A stretch of 64,000 bases of DNA from Vibrio sp. MEBiC08052. GTDB taxonomy: Bacteria; Pseudomonadota; Gammaproteobacteria; Enterobacterales; Vibrionaceae. This document shows, piece after piece, positions 1 to 9,073 of the stretch (position 1 is the first letter of the stretch; each line of letters starts with the position of its first letter). The translations under genes and the position numbers were made by a program. Where the stretch lies: the NCBI RefSeq assembly GCF_001506075.1, contig NZ_KQ947475.1:405376-469375 (forward strand), given 5' to 3'. The notes under the pieces are model-generated. The model was not told the DNA's origin. It was given only the letters and a program-made list of their open reading frames with translations, and ran no database searches.

Positions 1-54
1 GCGCCGATGGTAGTGTGGGGTCTCCCCATGTGAGAGTAGGACATCGCCAGGCTT
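1..54 (+). rRNA. rrf: 5S ribosomal RNA, 3' end (partial)
   Basis: The window opens inside a 5S rRNA gene. The sequence from GCGCCGATGG through GAGAGTAGGACATCGCCAGG matches the 3' half of vibrio 5S rRNA, including the final strand that pairs with the 5' end of the molecule. The 5' part and the rest of the presumed rRNA operon lie outside the window. The exact 3' end is estimated to within a few bases. Confidence 0.93.
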
Positions 55-62
55 TAATTGTA

Positions 63-88
63 AGCCTTGACATTGTCAGGGCTTTTTT
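63..88 (+). terminator. Rho-independent terminator of the rRNA operon
   Basis: A 9-10 bp stem (AGCCTTGAC pairing with GTCAGGGCT, one G-U pair) with a 3-nt loop is followed by six T residues. It lies directly after the 5S rRNA end and is the expected end of that transcript. Confidence 0.9.
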
Positions 89-124
89 CGTCTAGTGGCA
101 CAGGATGTAAGAGCGGCAATAAAG

Positions 125-151
125 AAAAAGCTGATGTATACATCAGCTTTT
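125..151 (-). terminator. Terminator of the leuABCD operon
   Basis: A near-perfect palindrome, AAAAGCTGATG-TATA-CATCAGCTTTT, lies 33 bases past the leuD stop. On the minus strand it gives a GC-containing stem followed by a U run. It is symmetric, so it could also stop residual rRNA transcription from the other side. Confidence 0.85.
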
Positions 152-183
152 CATCACTTCCATAAAATGGCTTTGTATTTGGG

Positions 184-789
184 CTAACTCAAGAAGCTTG
201 GGATTTTTGATTCATATTCGGCAATTTTATCTTCGTGTTGCAGTGTCAGACCGATATTATCCAGCCCGTTTAGAAGACAGTGGCGACGAAATTCATCAAT
301 TTCAAAGCTATATTCTTGACCGTTTGCCGAAACTTTCATTGCTTCCAGATCAACGGTAATTTCAGCCCCTTCATTGGCTTCAACATATTTGAAAAGCGCA
401 TCGACTTCACTTTCTTTCAGGCGAACCGGCACCATCTGGTTGTTGATTGAGTTGCCGTAAAAAATATCAGCAAAGCTTGGTGCTATCATGACCTGAATAC
501 CGTAATCAGCCAAAGCCCATGGTGCATGTTCACGGGATGAACCGCAACCGAAATTTTCACGGGCCAGTAGAATACTTGCTCCCTGATAACGGGGGGCATT
601 CATCACAAAGTCAGGGTTGGGCTGTTGTCCCGCATCATCAAGAAAACGCCAGTCATGGAAAAGGTGCTTACCAAAACCGATACGGTTTACTTTTTGCAGA
701 AACTGCTTCGGGATAATCGCATCAGTATCGACGTTCGCTGCATCCAGCGGAACGACTAAACCTGTATGTTTTTTAAATCCTGACATCAT
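184..789 (-). CDS. leuD: 3-isopropylmalate dehydratase small subunit LeuD
   Basis: Small subunit of isopropylmalate isomerase, which with LeuC converts 2-isopropylmalate to 3-isopropylmalate in leucine synthesis in the cytoplasm. The 201-residue length is standard. The N-terminal stretch with [13 protein letters not shown] and the swivel-domain loop [15 protein letters not shown] (about residues 78-92) are family signatures. The first ATG overlaps the leuC stop codon by one base (TAATG), which implies translational coupling; a second in-frame ATG follows directly. Last gene of the operon, followed by a terminator. Confidence 0.97.
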   Translation of the reverse strand: MMSGFKKHTGLVVPLDAANVDTDAIIPKQFLQKVNRIGFGKHLFHDWRFLDDAGQQPNPDFVMNAPRYQGASILLARENFGCGSSREHAPWALADYGIQVMIAPSFADIFYGNSINNQMVPVRLKESEVDALFKYVEANEGAEITVDLEAMKVSANGQEYSFEIDEFRRHCLLNGLDNIGLTLQHEDKIAEYESKIPSFLS

Positions 790-2204
790 TATTCCCCTTG
801 CTCTAGTGTACGAATATCAACAAAGTGTCCCGCAATTGCTGCCGCTGCCGCCATGGCCGGACTGACAAGGTGCGTGCGGCCATCTCGACCCTGACGTCCT
901 TCAAAGTTTCGGTTTGATGTGGATGCACAACGTTCCCCCGGCCCTAAACGATCATTATTCATCGCCAGACACATCGAGCATCCCGGTAAACGCCATTCGA
1001 ACCCGGCATCGGTAAAGATTTTATCTAAACCTTCAGATTCTGCCTGTGCTTTAACCTGTTCTGACCCCGGTACAACGATTGCCTGAACGTGCGATGCGAC
1101 TTGCTTACCTTGAGCAATTTGTGCCGCAGCGCGCATGTCTTCAATTCGAGAATTGGTACAAGAACCGATGAACACTTTATCGACGTTATAATCAGAAAGG
1201 AGTTTGCCACCTTCAAGCCCCATGTAGTTCAGCGCTTTGATCGCGGATGATTGCTCGACTAAATCGGTAAAGCTTTCCGGCGTCGGAATGGGTGCATCAA
1301 TCGAAATCACTTGTCCCGGATTGGTGCCCCAAGTTACCTGAGGTTTAATCTCTGCTGCATCTAATGTCACCACAGCATCATATTCTGCACCGTCGTCAGA
1401 TTGTAATGTCTGCCAGTATTCGACGGCTTTGTCCCAGTTTTCACCTGTTGGGGAAAATTTACGACCTTTAATATAGTCAAAAGTGGTTTGATCCGGTGCT
1501 ATCAGGCCTGCTTTGGCACCCAGTTCTATCGCCATATTACAGACCGTCATACGACCTTCCATTGACAGATCCCGAATCGCCTGACCACAGAATTCAACGA
1601 CATATCCGGTTCCGCCTGCGGCCGTGGTTTTACCGATGATCGCCAGCACGATATCTTTGGCAGTAATACCCTTCGCAACCTTGCCTTTGACTTCAATTTT
1701 CATGGTTTTGGCACGAGCTTGCTTGAGGGTTTGCGTGGCAAGTACGTGTTCAACTTCGGAAGTACCGATACCGAAAGCTAGCGAGCCGAATGCACCGTGG
1801 GTTGCGGTATGGGAATCACCGCAAACAATGGTCATTCCCGGTAGGGTAATGCCTAACTCTGGGCCCATGACGTGTACGATACCCTGATATTTGTGATTAA
1901 TATCGTAAAGCGTGACACCGAATTCTTCGCAGTTTTTCGACAGTGTTTCCATCTGGATCTGAGCCATCTCACCGGAAGCACTGATGTCTTTCGTGGTTGT
2001 CGAGACGTTATGGTCCATGGTGGCAAAGGTTTTGTTGACCTGACGGACTGAACGACCTTTTTCCCTGAGTCCGTCGAAAGCTTGTGGTGACGTGACTTCA
2101 TGAACCAGATGACGATCGATATACAAAATCGGGTTTTCACCTTCAGCGGCGACCACGACATGTGCATCGTAGATTTTTTCGTATAATGTTTTTGCTTTTG
2201 ACAT
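789..2204 (-). CDS. leuC: 3-isopropylmalate dehydratase large subunit LeuC
   Basis: Catalytic, iron-sulfur-containing subunit of isopropylmalate isomerase (aconitase family). Its 471 residues match the usual length. The cluster-ligating cysteines sit in [10 protein letters not shown] and further on in GCSMCLAMN, both intact. [12 protein letters not shown] in the first third is another aconitase-family signature. It lies between leuB and leuD in the operon, with a 59-base gap after leuB and a one-base overlap with leuD, so LeuC and LeuD should be made in balanced amounts. Confidence 0.98.
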   Translation of the reverse strand: MSKAKTLYEKIYDAHVVVAAEGENPILYIDRHLVHEVTSPQAFDGLREKGRSVRQVNKTFATMDHNVSTTTKDISASGEMAQIQMETLSKNCEEFGVTLYDINHKYQGIVHVMGPELGITLPGMTIVCGDSHTATHGAFGSLAFGIGTSEVEHVLATQTLKQARAKTMKIEVKGKVAKGITAKDIVLAIIGKTTAAGGTGYVVEFCGQAIRDLSMEGRMTVCNMAIELGAKAGLIAPDQTTFDYIKGRKFSPTGENWDKAVEYWQTLQSDDGAEYDAVVTLDAAEIKPQVTWGTNPGQVISIDAPIPTPESFTDLVEQSSAIKALNYMGLEGGKLLSDYNVDKVFIGSCTNSRIEDMRAAAQIAQGKQVASHVQAIVVPGSEQVKAQAESEGLDKIFTDAGFEWRLPGCSMCLAMNNDRLGPGERCASTSNRNFEGRQGRDGRTHLVSPAMAAAAAIAGHFVDIRTLEQGE

Positions 2205-2263
2205 TGCTTCTACCTTGAACTTGTTCGTGGACCGAGACTCATCTCGGTCACATACTTATGCAC

Positions 2264-3373
<1,110 letters not shown>

Positions 3374-3459
3374 TCACTCTCGTATTTGTTGATTTGGTTA
3401 CCTACTTCAGTCTGCGTGACACAACGAGACCGACGCGCAGGGACCTTATATTGTTGCTA

Positions 3460-5007
3460 TTATACTGTGGCTATTTTTTTATTTTTGATGACTTCGATCT
3501 GATCGGCACGCTGAATACTGTTGATCACATGCAATAATGCTTCTCCTGAAGCTTCTACGATATCCGTGGATATCCCCGTTCCGTGATATTTTCGGCCTTT
3601 ATAGTTGGCGATAATATCCGCCTGTCCCAAACCGTCTTCACCTTCTCCTTTAGCGGTCAGATCGAATTTATCGAGGACGATATCGTAACCGGTAAGACGA
3701 TAAATGCATTGGTACAATGCGTCTACCGGGCCGTTGCCGACAGCTGCCTCGCATTTTTCTTCATCACCACATTGCAGCTTAATTGTGGTGGTTGCCATCA
3801 CGCTGCCCGATTGAACGCTCAGATAGTTTAGTTGGTAGAAATCGTCTTCTTCACGTAAGTTGGAGAAGTACATTAAGGATTCTAAGTCATAATCGAACAC
3901 CTGACCCTTGCGGTCAGCAAGTTTCAGGAAATCTTCATAAAGTGCATCCAAATTGTACTCATCATCCTGATAACCCATGGCATCCATATGACTTTTCACC
4001 GCAGCTCTGCCACTACGACTGGTCAGATTCAGCGCCTGATTTTTCAGACCAATCGACTCTGGGGTCATAATTTCATAGGTATTTTTATTTTTCAGCATAC
4101 CATCCTGATGGATGCCGGAAGAATGACTGAATGCATTGGCGCCAACGATCGCTTTGTTACTTTGGATCGGCATATTACAGATTTGGCTGACCATTTTACT
4201 TGTCCGGTGAATCTCATCGTGCTTGATACCCGTATGAACGCCTAAAAACTCTTGGCGGGTTTTGATGATCATCGCGATTTCTTCCAGTGCACAGTTTCCA
4301 GCACGTTCACCGATCCCGTTGATTGTTCCTTCAACCTGACGGGCTCCGGCTTGAACTGCGGTGATAGAGTTGGCAACAGACATCCCCAAATCATCGTGGC
4401 AGTGGACAGAAATAATTGCTTTATCAATGTTGGGAACACGATTGAATAATGTCTGAATGATACCACCAAATTCACCCGGAACAGTATAACCAACTGTGTC
4501 AGGGATATTAATTGTTCTGGCTCCGGCATCAATTGCTGCTTCAACCATTCGGCATAAATTATCGATTGGTGTGCGTCCGGCATCTTCACAAGAGAACTCC
4601 ACATCATCCGTATATCGACGAGCATGTTTGATTGCATTTACACCCATCTCTACGACTTGGTCATAGCTACGACGAAGTTTATCCTGAACATGGATGGTTG
4701 AGGTTGAAATAAACGTGTGAATACGGAATGCCTCGGCAACTTTTAAGGCTTCAGCGGCAGCATCGATGTCTTTTTCTACTGCGCGGGAAAGGGCACAGAC
4801 TCGGCTGTTTTTGATATTCTTAGCGATGGTTTGTACCGATTCGAAATCACCCGGAGAGGAGACCGGAAATCCTGCTTCAATCACATCCACCCCAAGTCGT
4901 TCCAGAGCATAGGCAATTTGTAATTTTTCTCTCACCGTTAAACTGGCAGATAATGCTTGTTCTCCGTCCCGCAAGGTTGTATCGAAGATAATGACCTGAT
5001 CGTTCAT
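3460..5007 (-). CDS. leuA: 2-isopropylmalate synthase LeuA
   Basis: First committed enzyme of leucine synthesis: condenses acetyl-CoA with 2-ketoisovalerate. At 515 residues it is a full-length LeuA1. The N-terminal DTTLRDGEQ holds the metal-binding aspartate of the TIM-barrel domain. [14 protein letters not shown] and [12 protein letters not shown] are the DRE-TIM metallolyase signatures. The last roughly 120 residues form the regulatory domain that binds leucine in characterised homologues. An AGGAG lies about 10 bases before the ATG. Expression is expected to be controlled by the leader peptide and attenuator just upstream. Confidence 0.98.
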   Translation of the reverse strand: MNDQVIIFDTTLRDGEQALSASLTVREKLQIAYALERLGVDVIEAGFPVSSPGDFESVQTIAKNIKNSRVCALSRAVEKDIDAAAEALKVAEAFRIHTFISTSTIHVQDKLRRSYDQVVEMGVNAIKHARRYTDDVEFSCEDAGRTPIDNLCRMVEAAIDAGARTINIPDTVGYTVPGEFGGIIQTLFNRVPNIDKAIISVHCHDDLGMSVANSITAVQAGARQVEGTINGIGERAGNCALEEIAMIIKTRQEFLGVHTGIKHDEIHRTSKMVSQICNMPIQSNKAIVGANAFSHSSGIHQDGMLKNKNTYEIMTPESIGLKNQALNLTSRSGRAAVKSHMDAMGYQDDEYNLDALYEDFLKLADRKGQVFDYDLESLMYFSNLREEDDFYQLNYLSVQSGSVMATTTIKLQCGDEEKCEAAVGNGPVDALYQCIYRLTGYDIVLDKFDLTAKGEGEDGLGQADIIANYKGRKYHGTGISTDIVEASGEALLHVINSIQRADQIEVIKNKKIATV

Positions 5008-5083
5008 ATTGGCTGGCTCCTAGACCGATAAGTGGTTGTGTTTGCTCACTTAATATTTTCTTTTGTAAAGTGCTTTCAGCTAT

Positions 5084-5113
5084 AAAAAAACCCGCATTTC
5101 GATGCGGGTTTTT
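5084..5113 (-). terminator. Transcription attenuator of the leu operon
   Basis: On the minus strand the leader RNA ends in an 8-bp stem (ACCCGCAT with ATGCGGGT, 4-nt loop) followed by seven U residues. It lies between the Leu-rich leader peptide and leuA. The 5' arm (ACCCGC) is complementary to GCGGGT at the end of the leader ORF, which gives a plausible competing pairing for attenuation. The competing fold is inference. Confidence 0.88.
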
Positions 5114-5144
5114 GTGATTCTTTGTGGTGTCTTCTGTCCACAGG

Positions 5145-5213
5145 CTACCCGCGCGATTGATACACGATAAGGAGTAGGCCTAGCAGGAGAGAAGTTTTAA
5201 ATGTCATATCCAT
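5145..5213 (-). CDS. leuL: leu operon leader peptide
   Basis: A 22-codon ORF too short for ordinary gene finding. The predicted peptide begins MDMTFKTS and continues LLLGLLLIVYQSRG. Six of seven consecutive codons are leucine (CTC CTG CTA, then CTA CTC CTT after one Gly). A GGAAAG lies upstream of the ATG, with a second ATG two codons in. It sits between a good promoter and a terminator hairpin ahead of leuA, which is the classical arrangement of leucine-sensing attenuation: ribosome stalling at Leu codons when charged tRNA-Leu is scarce would favour read-through. Confidence 0.9.
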   Translation of the reverse strand: MDMTFKTSLLLGLLLIVYQSRG

Positions 5214-5240
5214 TTACTTTCCACAAAATTCAATAACAAA

Positions 5241-5269
5241 TTAGTACCGCACCTGATACATTACGTCAA
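5241..5269 (-). promoter_or_regulatory. Predicted sigma-70 promoter of the leu operon
   Basis: On the minus strand TTGACG (5264-5269) and TACTAA (5241-5246) are separated by exactly 17 bases. They lie about 28 bases upstream of the leuL start, the expected position for the leader transcript. Confidence 0.72.
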
Positions 5270-5641
5270 CCCAAAATTGTATATTTATTGGTAGTACCTG
5301 TTTGATCAGCCGGTCGTATTCAGAGTATCACTACGTCGGATGTGATCTTATTATCGTGCGACGTTGCCCTGAAATTGCCATGTAAGTGCTTATTGTCCGA
5401 TTCAGATCAGCTTCCCTGTTTTCGTGTCTCGGTATACGGTTCCGACGCTTTCCATTCCTTGTTGATCACCACCTTTACTTGATCACCACCTTTACCCTGC
5501 ATACTGTCGGGAAGTTTGACTGGTTCACTAGCTGGGTTTATCCAACAATATTCATGGTTTCGACAACAAATAGTCACACCGCTGTCATCTGGACTGATTA
5601 GTGTCTTGGGTATAAAGGGGTTGAACTATAGGAATGCAGTC
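5270..5641. other. Intergenic region between the leu promoter and the PAP2 gene
   Basis: About 370 bases without a convincing gene. It holds a tandem 17-bp repeat (listed separately) and a weak promoter-like pair on the plus strand, TTGACT at 5516-5521 and TATCCA at 5539-5544 with a 17-base spacer, which could serve the PAP2 gene. An in-frame upstream extension of the PAP2 reading frame begins here but lacks family similarity and is not taken as coding. Confidence 0.5.
5462..5495. repeat. Perfect tandem 17-bp direct repeat (two copies)
   Basis: TTGATCACCACCTTTAC occurs twice head to tail (5462-5478 and 5479-5495) with no mismatch. Because 17 is not a multiple of three, it argues against this stretch being coding. 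It may be a recent slippage duplication or a duplicated regulator site. Confidence 0.85.
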
Positions 5642-6175
5642 ATGAGAGTTATTGAACCGATTGTGAAATTTGATCTGGCCTTGTCACTGTTCTGTCTGCA
5701 ACACAGATTCAGTTATCCATTGGCACGTATCAGCCGAGCGGTGTCCCATACTGGAGACGGTCATTTATATGTTGTCATCGGTGGCGCTGCTTTTTGGGTT
5801 GATGAGATTGCCGGTCAGGCATTACTCGTCACTGGATTGATCTCATTTCTGATTGAGCTGCCGCTTTACTGGTTGTTTAAAAACCTTTTTCAACGGCGTC
5901 GCCCTCAAGAATTCTCCTCAAGAGTTATTGCTTATATTACGCCTTCTGATCGGTTTAGTTTACCCTCTGGACATACGAGTGCCGCTTTTCTGATGGCGAC
6001 ACTCATTGCTTCGTTTTATCCATCATTGTCAGTGATGGTGTTTATATGGGCAGGGTGTATTGGTGCCGCTCGTATTTTGCTTGGGGTTCATTTTTTCACA
6101 GATGTACTGATTGGTGCTTTATTAGGAATGAGTTGTGCGCAAGCTGGCCAACTGGTCACGGAGTGGATAATTTGA
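5642..6175 (+). CDS. PAP2-family membrane phosphatase
   Basis: Integral membrane lipid phosphatase of the PAP2 superfamily. With the start at 5642 the protein has 177 residues. All three active-site motifs are present: K80-x6-R87-P88, PSGH at 108-111, and R144-x5-H150-x3-D154. Hydrophobic segments around 42-75, 113-125 and 130-165 fit a polytopic membrane protein. The upstream in-frame ATG (5516) is rejected because AGGA sits 8 bases before 5642 and homologues begin near here. The gene ends inside TTGA, shared with the start of the glycosyltransferase gene, so the two are probably co-translated. The substrate (phosphatidate, PGP or undecaprenyl-PP) cannot be told from sequence. Confidence 0.88.
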   Translation: MRVIEPIVKFDLALSLFCLQHRFSYPLARISRAVSHTGDGHLYVVIGGAAFWVDEIAGQALLVTGLISFLIELPLYWLFKNLFQRRRPQEFSSRVIAYITPSDRFSLPSGHTSAAFLMATLIASFYPSLSVMVFIWAGCIGAARILLGVHFFTDVLIGALLGMSCAQAGQLVTEWII

Positions 6176-7218
6176 AAATTCTCTATGGTGTTCAGGGGAC
6201 AGGGAACGGTCATACGGCACGAGCCAGAGCGATGAGTCATGCACTCCGGCAATATCATCATGTTGATGTCGATTTTATTTTCAGTGGCAGAGAAAAAGAT
6301 AAATATTTTTCAATGGATAGCTTTGGCGATTATCAAACCCGCCGAGGGCTGACGTTTATGACCGAGAAAGGACGGGTCAATTATTTAAAAACGGCCCGAG
6401 AGAACCGCTTCGGTCAATTAATTTCCGATATCCGCCAACTTGATCTCAGCACTTATGATTTAGTGATCAGTGATTTTGAGCCGATTACGTCGTGGGCTGC
6501 AAAATTACAGCACAAACCCTGTATTAGTCTCAGTCATCAAAATGCTTTTCGTTATCCGGTGCCATTAAAGGGAGCCAACTGGTTCGATAAGAAAATTATT
6601 ACCAATTTTGCACCTGCAGATCATTATCTCGGGCTGCACTGGTATCACTTTGAACACCCGATTTTACCGCCGATTATCCATACCGGAGGGGCGGCTGCAG
6701 AAAACCAACCTTTCATTTTGATCTACCTCCCATTCGAATCACTGGAATCGATTATGGATCTGTTCTTTCGTTTCGGTCACCATCAGTTTGTCTGTTATCA
6801 CCCCATGATTGATGAGATGAAACAGACAGAGAACATGATATTTCATCCATTATGTCATGAACGCTTCCAAGAACACTTACGTTGCTGTGCTGGTGTGATA
6901 GCCAATGGTGGATTTGAACTCCCTTCTGAAGCCATGTCATATGGCAAAAAATTACTACTCAAACCTTTGATAGGCCAATTTGAACAACAGAGTAACGTCG
7001 CGACACTTGAAATTCTGGGGCTAGCCTCTGCGATGGAATCGCTTGATGTGGCCGTGATTCGGCAGTGGCTTGATGAACCGAATGCAGAACGAGTCGTTTA
7101 TCCCGATGTTGCGCAAGCTATTGCTGAATGGGTGATTCAGGGGCGTTGGGATGATCATCAGCAACTGTGTCATTCACTCTGGAAACAGGTTAACTTTCCC
7201 GACTATGTCATGGTGTAA
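6172..7218 (+). CDS. MJ1255/VC2487-family glycosyltransferase
   Basis: Predicted GT-B-fold glycosyltransferase related to the MurG/GT28 group. The N-terminal ILYGVQGTGNGHTARARAM is the nucleotide-sugar/acceptor loop of the family. A C-terminal region with VIANGGFELPSEAMSYGK (about residues 245-265) corresponds to the donor-sugar site. I place the start at TTG 6172, which overlaps the preceding stop as TTGA and gives about 348 residues. The longer frame starting at 6046 would lie almost wholly inside the PAP2 gene. The acceptor is unknown; pairing with a PAP2 phosphatase suggests glycolipid or isoprenoid-linked metabolism, which is inference. Confidence 0.8.
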   Translation: MKILYGVQGTGNGHTARARAMSHALRQYHHVDVDFIFSGREKDKYFSMDSFGDYQTRRGLTFMTEKGRVNYLKTARENRFGQLISDIRQLDLSTYDLVISDFEPITSWAAKLQHKPCISLSHQNAFRYPVPLKGANWFDKKIITNFAPADHYLGLHWYHFEHPILPPIIHTGGAAAENQPFILIYLPFESLESIMDLFFRFGHHQFVCYHPMIDEMKQTENMIFHPLCHERFQEHLRCCAGVIANGGFELPSEAMSYGKKLLLKPLIGQFEQQSNVATLEILGLASAMESLDVAVIRQWLDEPNAERVVYPDVAQAIAEWVIQGRWDDHQQLCHSLWKQVNFPDYVMV

Positions 7219-7592
7219 TTTGTATAATTCATTGATCAAGATTAATCTGTTTTAGTTGTCATATATGATGTGAATGATTAATGGTTTTTTGTTGCAAACC
7301 TATAACTCGCGTCAATTAATTTTGTGAATACTATAAAATTCGCGATTTGATGTTTTTTGATGTTTTTTTAACTTAATGATTTTTAATGGAATTTTTCAAA
7401 ATGAGATAAAATAAACTGACTTTTTATCAATCCAGTTGCCTTTTGTACATCAATTAAAAGATAGTTAATTGCACAGCCTACTTATACGATTTATCAATAG
7501 GTTGTTCAAAATAGAATCACGTTGAGTCACTTTATCTGATGTATGTCACTTCACCTGACAAGAGTGCTATCCCAGGAGGGATAACGAAAGTG
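7219..7592. other. AT-rich region upstream of leuO
   Basis: Visibly much richer in A+T than the flanking genes, with long T and A runs and a tandem 10-bp repeat TTGATGTTTT at 7348-7367. No gene is seen. LeuO genes in enterobacteria and vibrios are silenced by H-NS on AT-rich flanks, and this region fits such a role. A hairpin TATCCC-AGGA-GGGATA lies at 7568-7583 just before leuO. Confidence 0.6.
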
Positions 7593-7622
7593 ATGACTGA
7601 AGCAAAACAAGAGGCATTCTAA
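7593..7622 (+). CDS. Possible mini-ORF in the leuO leader
   Basis: ATG at 7593 opens a nine-codon frame (MTEAKQEAF) whose stop TAA at 7620-7622 shares its last base with the leuO ATG (TAATG). A GTG directly before it (7590) could also start it. A strong AGGAGG lies at 7574-7579, 10-13 bases upstream and partly inside a small hairpin. The arrangement suggests translational coupling to leuO. It could also be chance, with AGGAGG serving nothing. Confidence 0.35.
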   Translation: MTEAKQEAF

Positions 7623-8590
7623 TGTTAGAAAAAAAAGAAGTTATCCAACCAGTCGCCAGCTATCGGATGGAAAGTACGCTACGAGGCGTTGATTTGAATT
7701 TGCTCACCGTGTTTGATGCGGTAATGCAAGAACAAAATATTACTCGGGCAGCGCATAATTTAGGGATGTCTCAGCCTGCGGTCAGTAACGCTGTGGCACG
7801 TTTGAAAGTGATGTTTAATGATGAGCTTTTCATGCGGCAGGGACGAGGTATTCAGCCTACTCAGCGCGCCCGGCAGCTTTTTGGTCCCGTCCGTCAAGCC
7901 TTACAATTAATTCGCAATGAACTGCCGAATTCAGTCTTTACGCCTGAATCTTCAACCAGACAATTCAACTTAGCCATTTGTAGTCCGAATGATTTGCGCT
8001 TCGCACCGAAGATTTTCTCGTCGATTCACGATCAGGCACCTCAAGTGCAATTGCATTTGGAAGCGGACTCGAATCAACAACTTGCTGAGCGGTTACGTTA
8101 TCAAGAAGTCGATTTTGTCATTGACTATGCTCGTTTTGAAGAATCTGGCTTCTGCAGTACCGAAATTTTCCAAGATGAACTGGTGATTGTTGCTTCTAAG
8201 CAACATCCTCGTATCCAAGGCACGATTACCTCGTCACAAGTGATTGAAGAGCAACACGCGAAGCTATCTCAGGCGCATGGTCTGCGGAGTTTCAGTGAAC
8301 AGGCTTACCGGGATATCGATTGCCATTCTCACTATGAGGGGACAAGCTTAAGTAACGTGCTTTATGTTGTGAGCCAGTCAGAACTGATTACCATCGCACC
8401 ACGTTGGTTGGTGGAAGCATCACCCAATAGAGAACAACTTCAAACGATTGCCTTACCATTTGAACGTAAACAGATCTGTGGTTACTTGAGCTGGCACGAA
8501 TCGAATGAAAAAGATAAGGGGCATGGCTGGTTGAGAGAACAACTCATGATGATTTGTAGTGAAATTGTCGATGCTCCTACGACAAACTAA
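7622..8590 (+). CDS. leuO: LysR-type transcriptional regulator LeuO
   Basis: LysR-family regulator of 322 residues. An N-terminal winged helix (about residues 22-80) carries GVDLNLLTVFDAVMQEQN and MSQPAVSNAVARLK. The effector-binding domain follows, with EFVID-type core strands. The position between leuABCD and ilvIH is the standard one for LeuO. In vibrios LeuO is known to control acid tolerance, biofilm and virulence genes downstream of ToxR, and in enterobacteria it antagonises H-NS. An AGAGG lies 5-6 bases before the start. AT-rich upstream DNA fits H-NS control. Confidence 0.95.
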   Translation: MLEKKEVIQPVASYRMESTLRGVDLNLLTVFDAVMQEQNITRAAHNLGMSQPAVSNAVARLKVMFNDELFMRQGRGIQPTQRARQLFGPVRQALQLIRNELPNSVFTPESSTRQFNLAICSPNDLRFAPKIFSSIHDQAPQVQLHLEADSNQQLAERLRYQEVDFVIDYARFEESGFCSTEIFQDELVIVASKQHPRIQGTITSSQVIEEQHAKLSQAHGLRSFSEQAYRDIDCHSHYEGTSLSNVLYVVSQSELITIAPRWLVEASPNREQLQTIALPFERKQICGYLSWHESNEKDKGHGWLREQLMMICSEIVDAPTTN

Positions 8591-8599
8591 CTTGTGTTT

Positions 8600-8638
8600 G
8601 ATGTTGCCGGACCGGATGAAATAGAGGAAGGCAACATC
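8600..8638 (+). terminator. Hairpin after leuO, possible terminator
   Basis: A perfect 9-bp stem, GATGTTGCC with GGCAACATC, encloses a 21-base loop 9 bases after the leuO stop. It is followed by a T-rich rather than a pure T tract, so termination is plausible but not certain. Confidence 0.45.
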
Positions 8639-9073
8639 TGTTTGTTCCTGCTTTTCTCTTTTTTCCTCCTCGAATATTTTCCTTGATAATCGTCAGTCAT
8701 TAGATAGCTTACTTTATATCAACAAATTCGTTTCTTCTTTAGCATCTTGATGACTTTTTTTACATGAAATAAATATATTATGTCTTTTTTATTTATAGGT
8801 TTTATATAGTCATCTGATTTTGATGGTGTTTCCCGTAGATAACTCTTCAAGAATATCCATACGCAACATTTTCCGTAAAATGCGACAAAAAACCGAATAG
8901 ACCAATCTTTCTGAAGCGAGTAAAGTTGCTCTAACCCTTGTGGTGTTATGACCCTACAAGGACATAGCCATTAGCGAATCGATTTCGATTAGGCTACGAA
9001 TAAGCCCTAGACTATGTAACCAACCAGACTGTTGAACTGACCTCGGGATACAGTGACTGGTAAGGAGAATAAT
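8639..9073 (+). promoter_or_regulatory. ilvIH promoter region and structured leader
   Basis: The first half (about 8660-8830) is AT-rich and fits the Lrp-controlled ilvIH promoter region known from enterobacteria. The second half can fold: CCTTGT/ACAAGG (8936-8961), TAGCC/GGCTA (8965-8996) enclosing AATCG/CGATT, and ACATAG (8962-8967) with CTATGT (9012-9017). The last two share bases 8965-8967, so they partly compete. No peptide rich in branched-chain residues and no U-tailed hairpin was found, so this is not classical attenuation. Confidence 0.45.

Noticed and set aside
6046..6171. Longer start for the glycosyltransferase
   Set aside because: The added 42 residues lie wholly inside the PAP2 gene and look like out-of-frame translation (many Trp/Cys).
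8949..8975. Short frame MTLQGHSH as an ilvIH leader peptide
   Set aside because: It contains a single Leu and no Val or Ile, has no ribosome-binding site, and no U-tailed attenuator follows.
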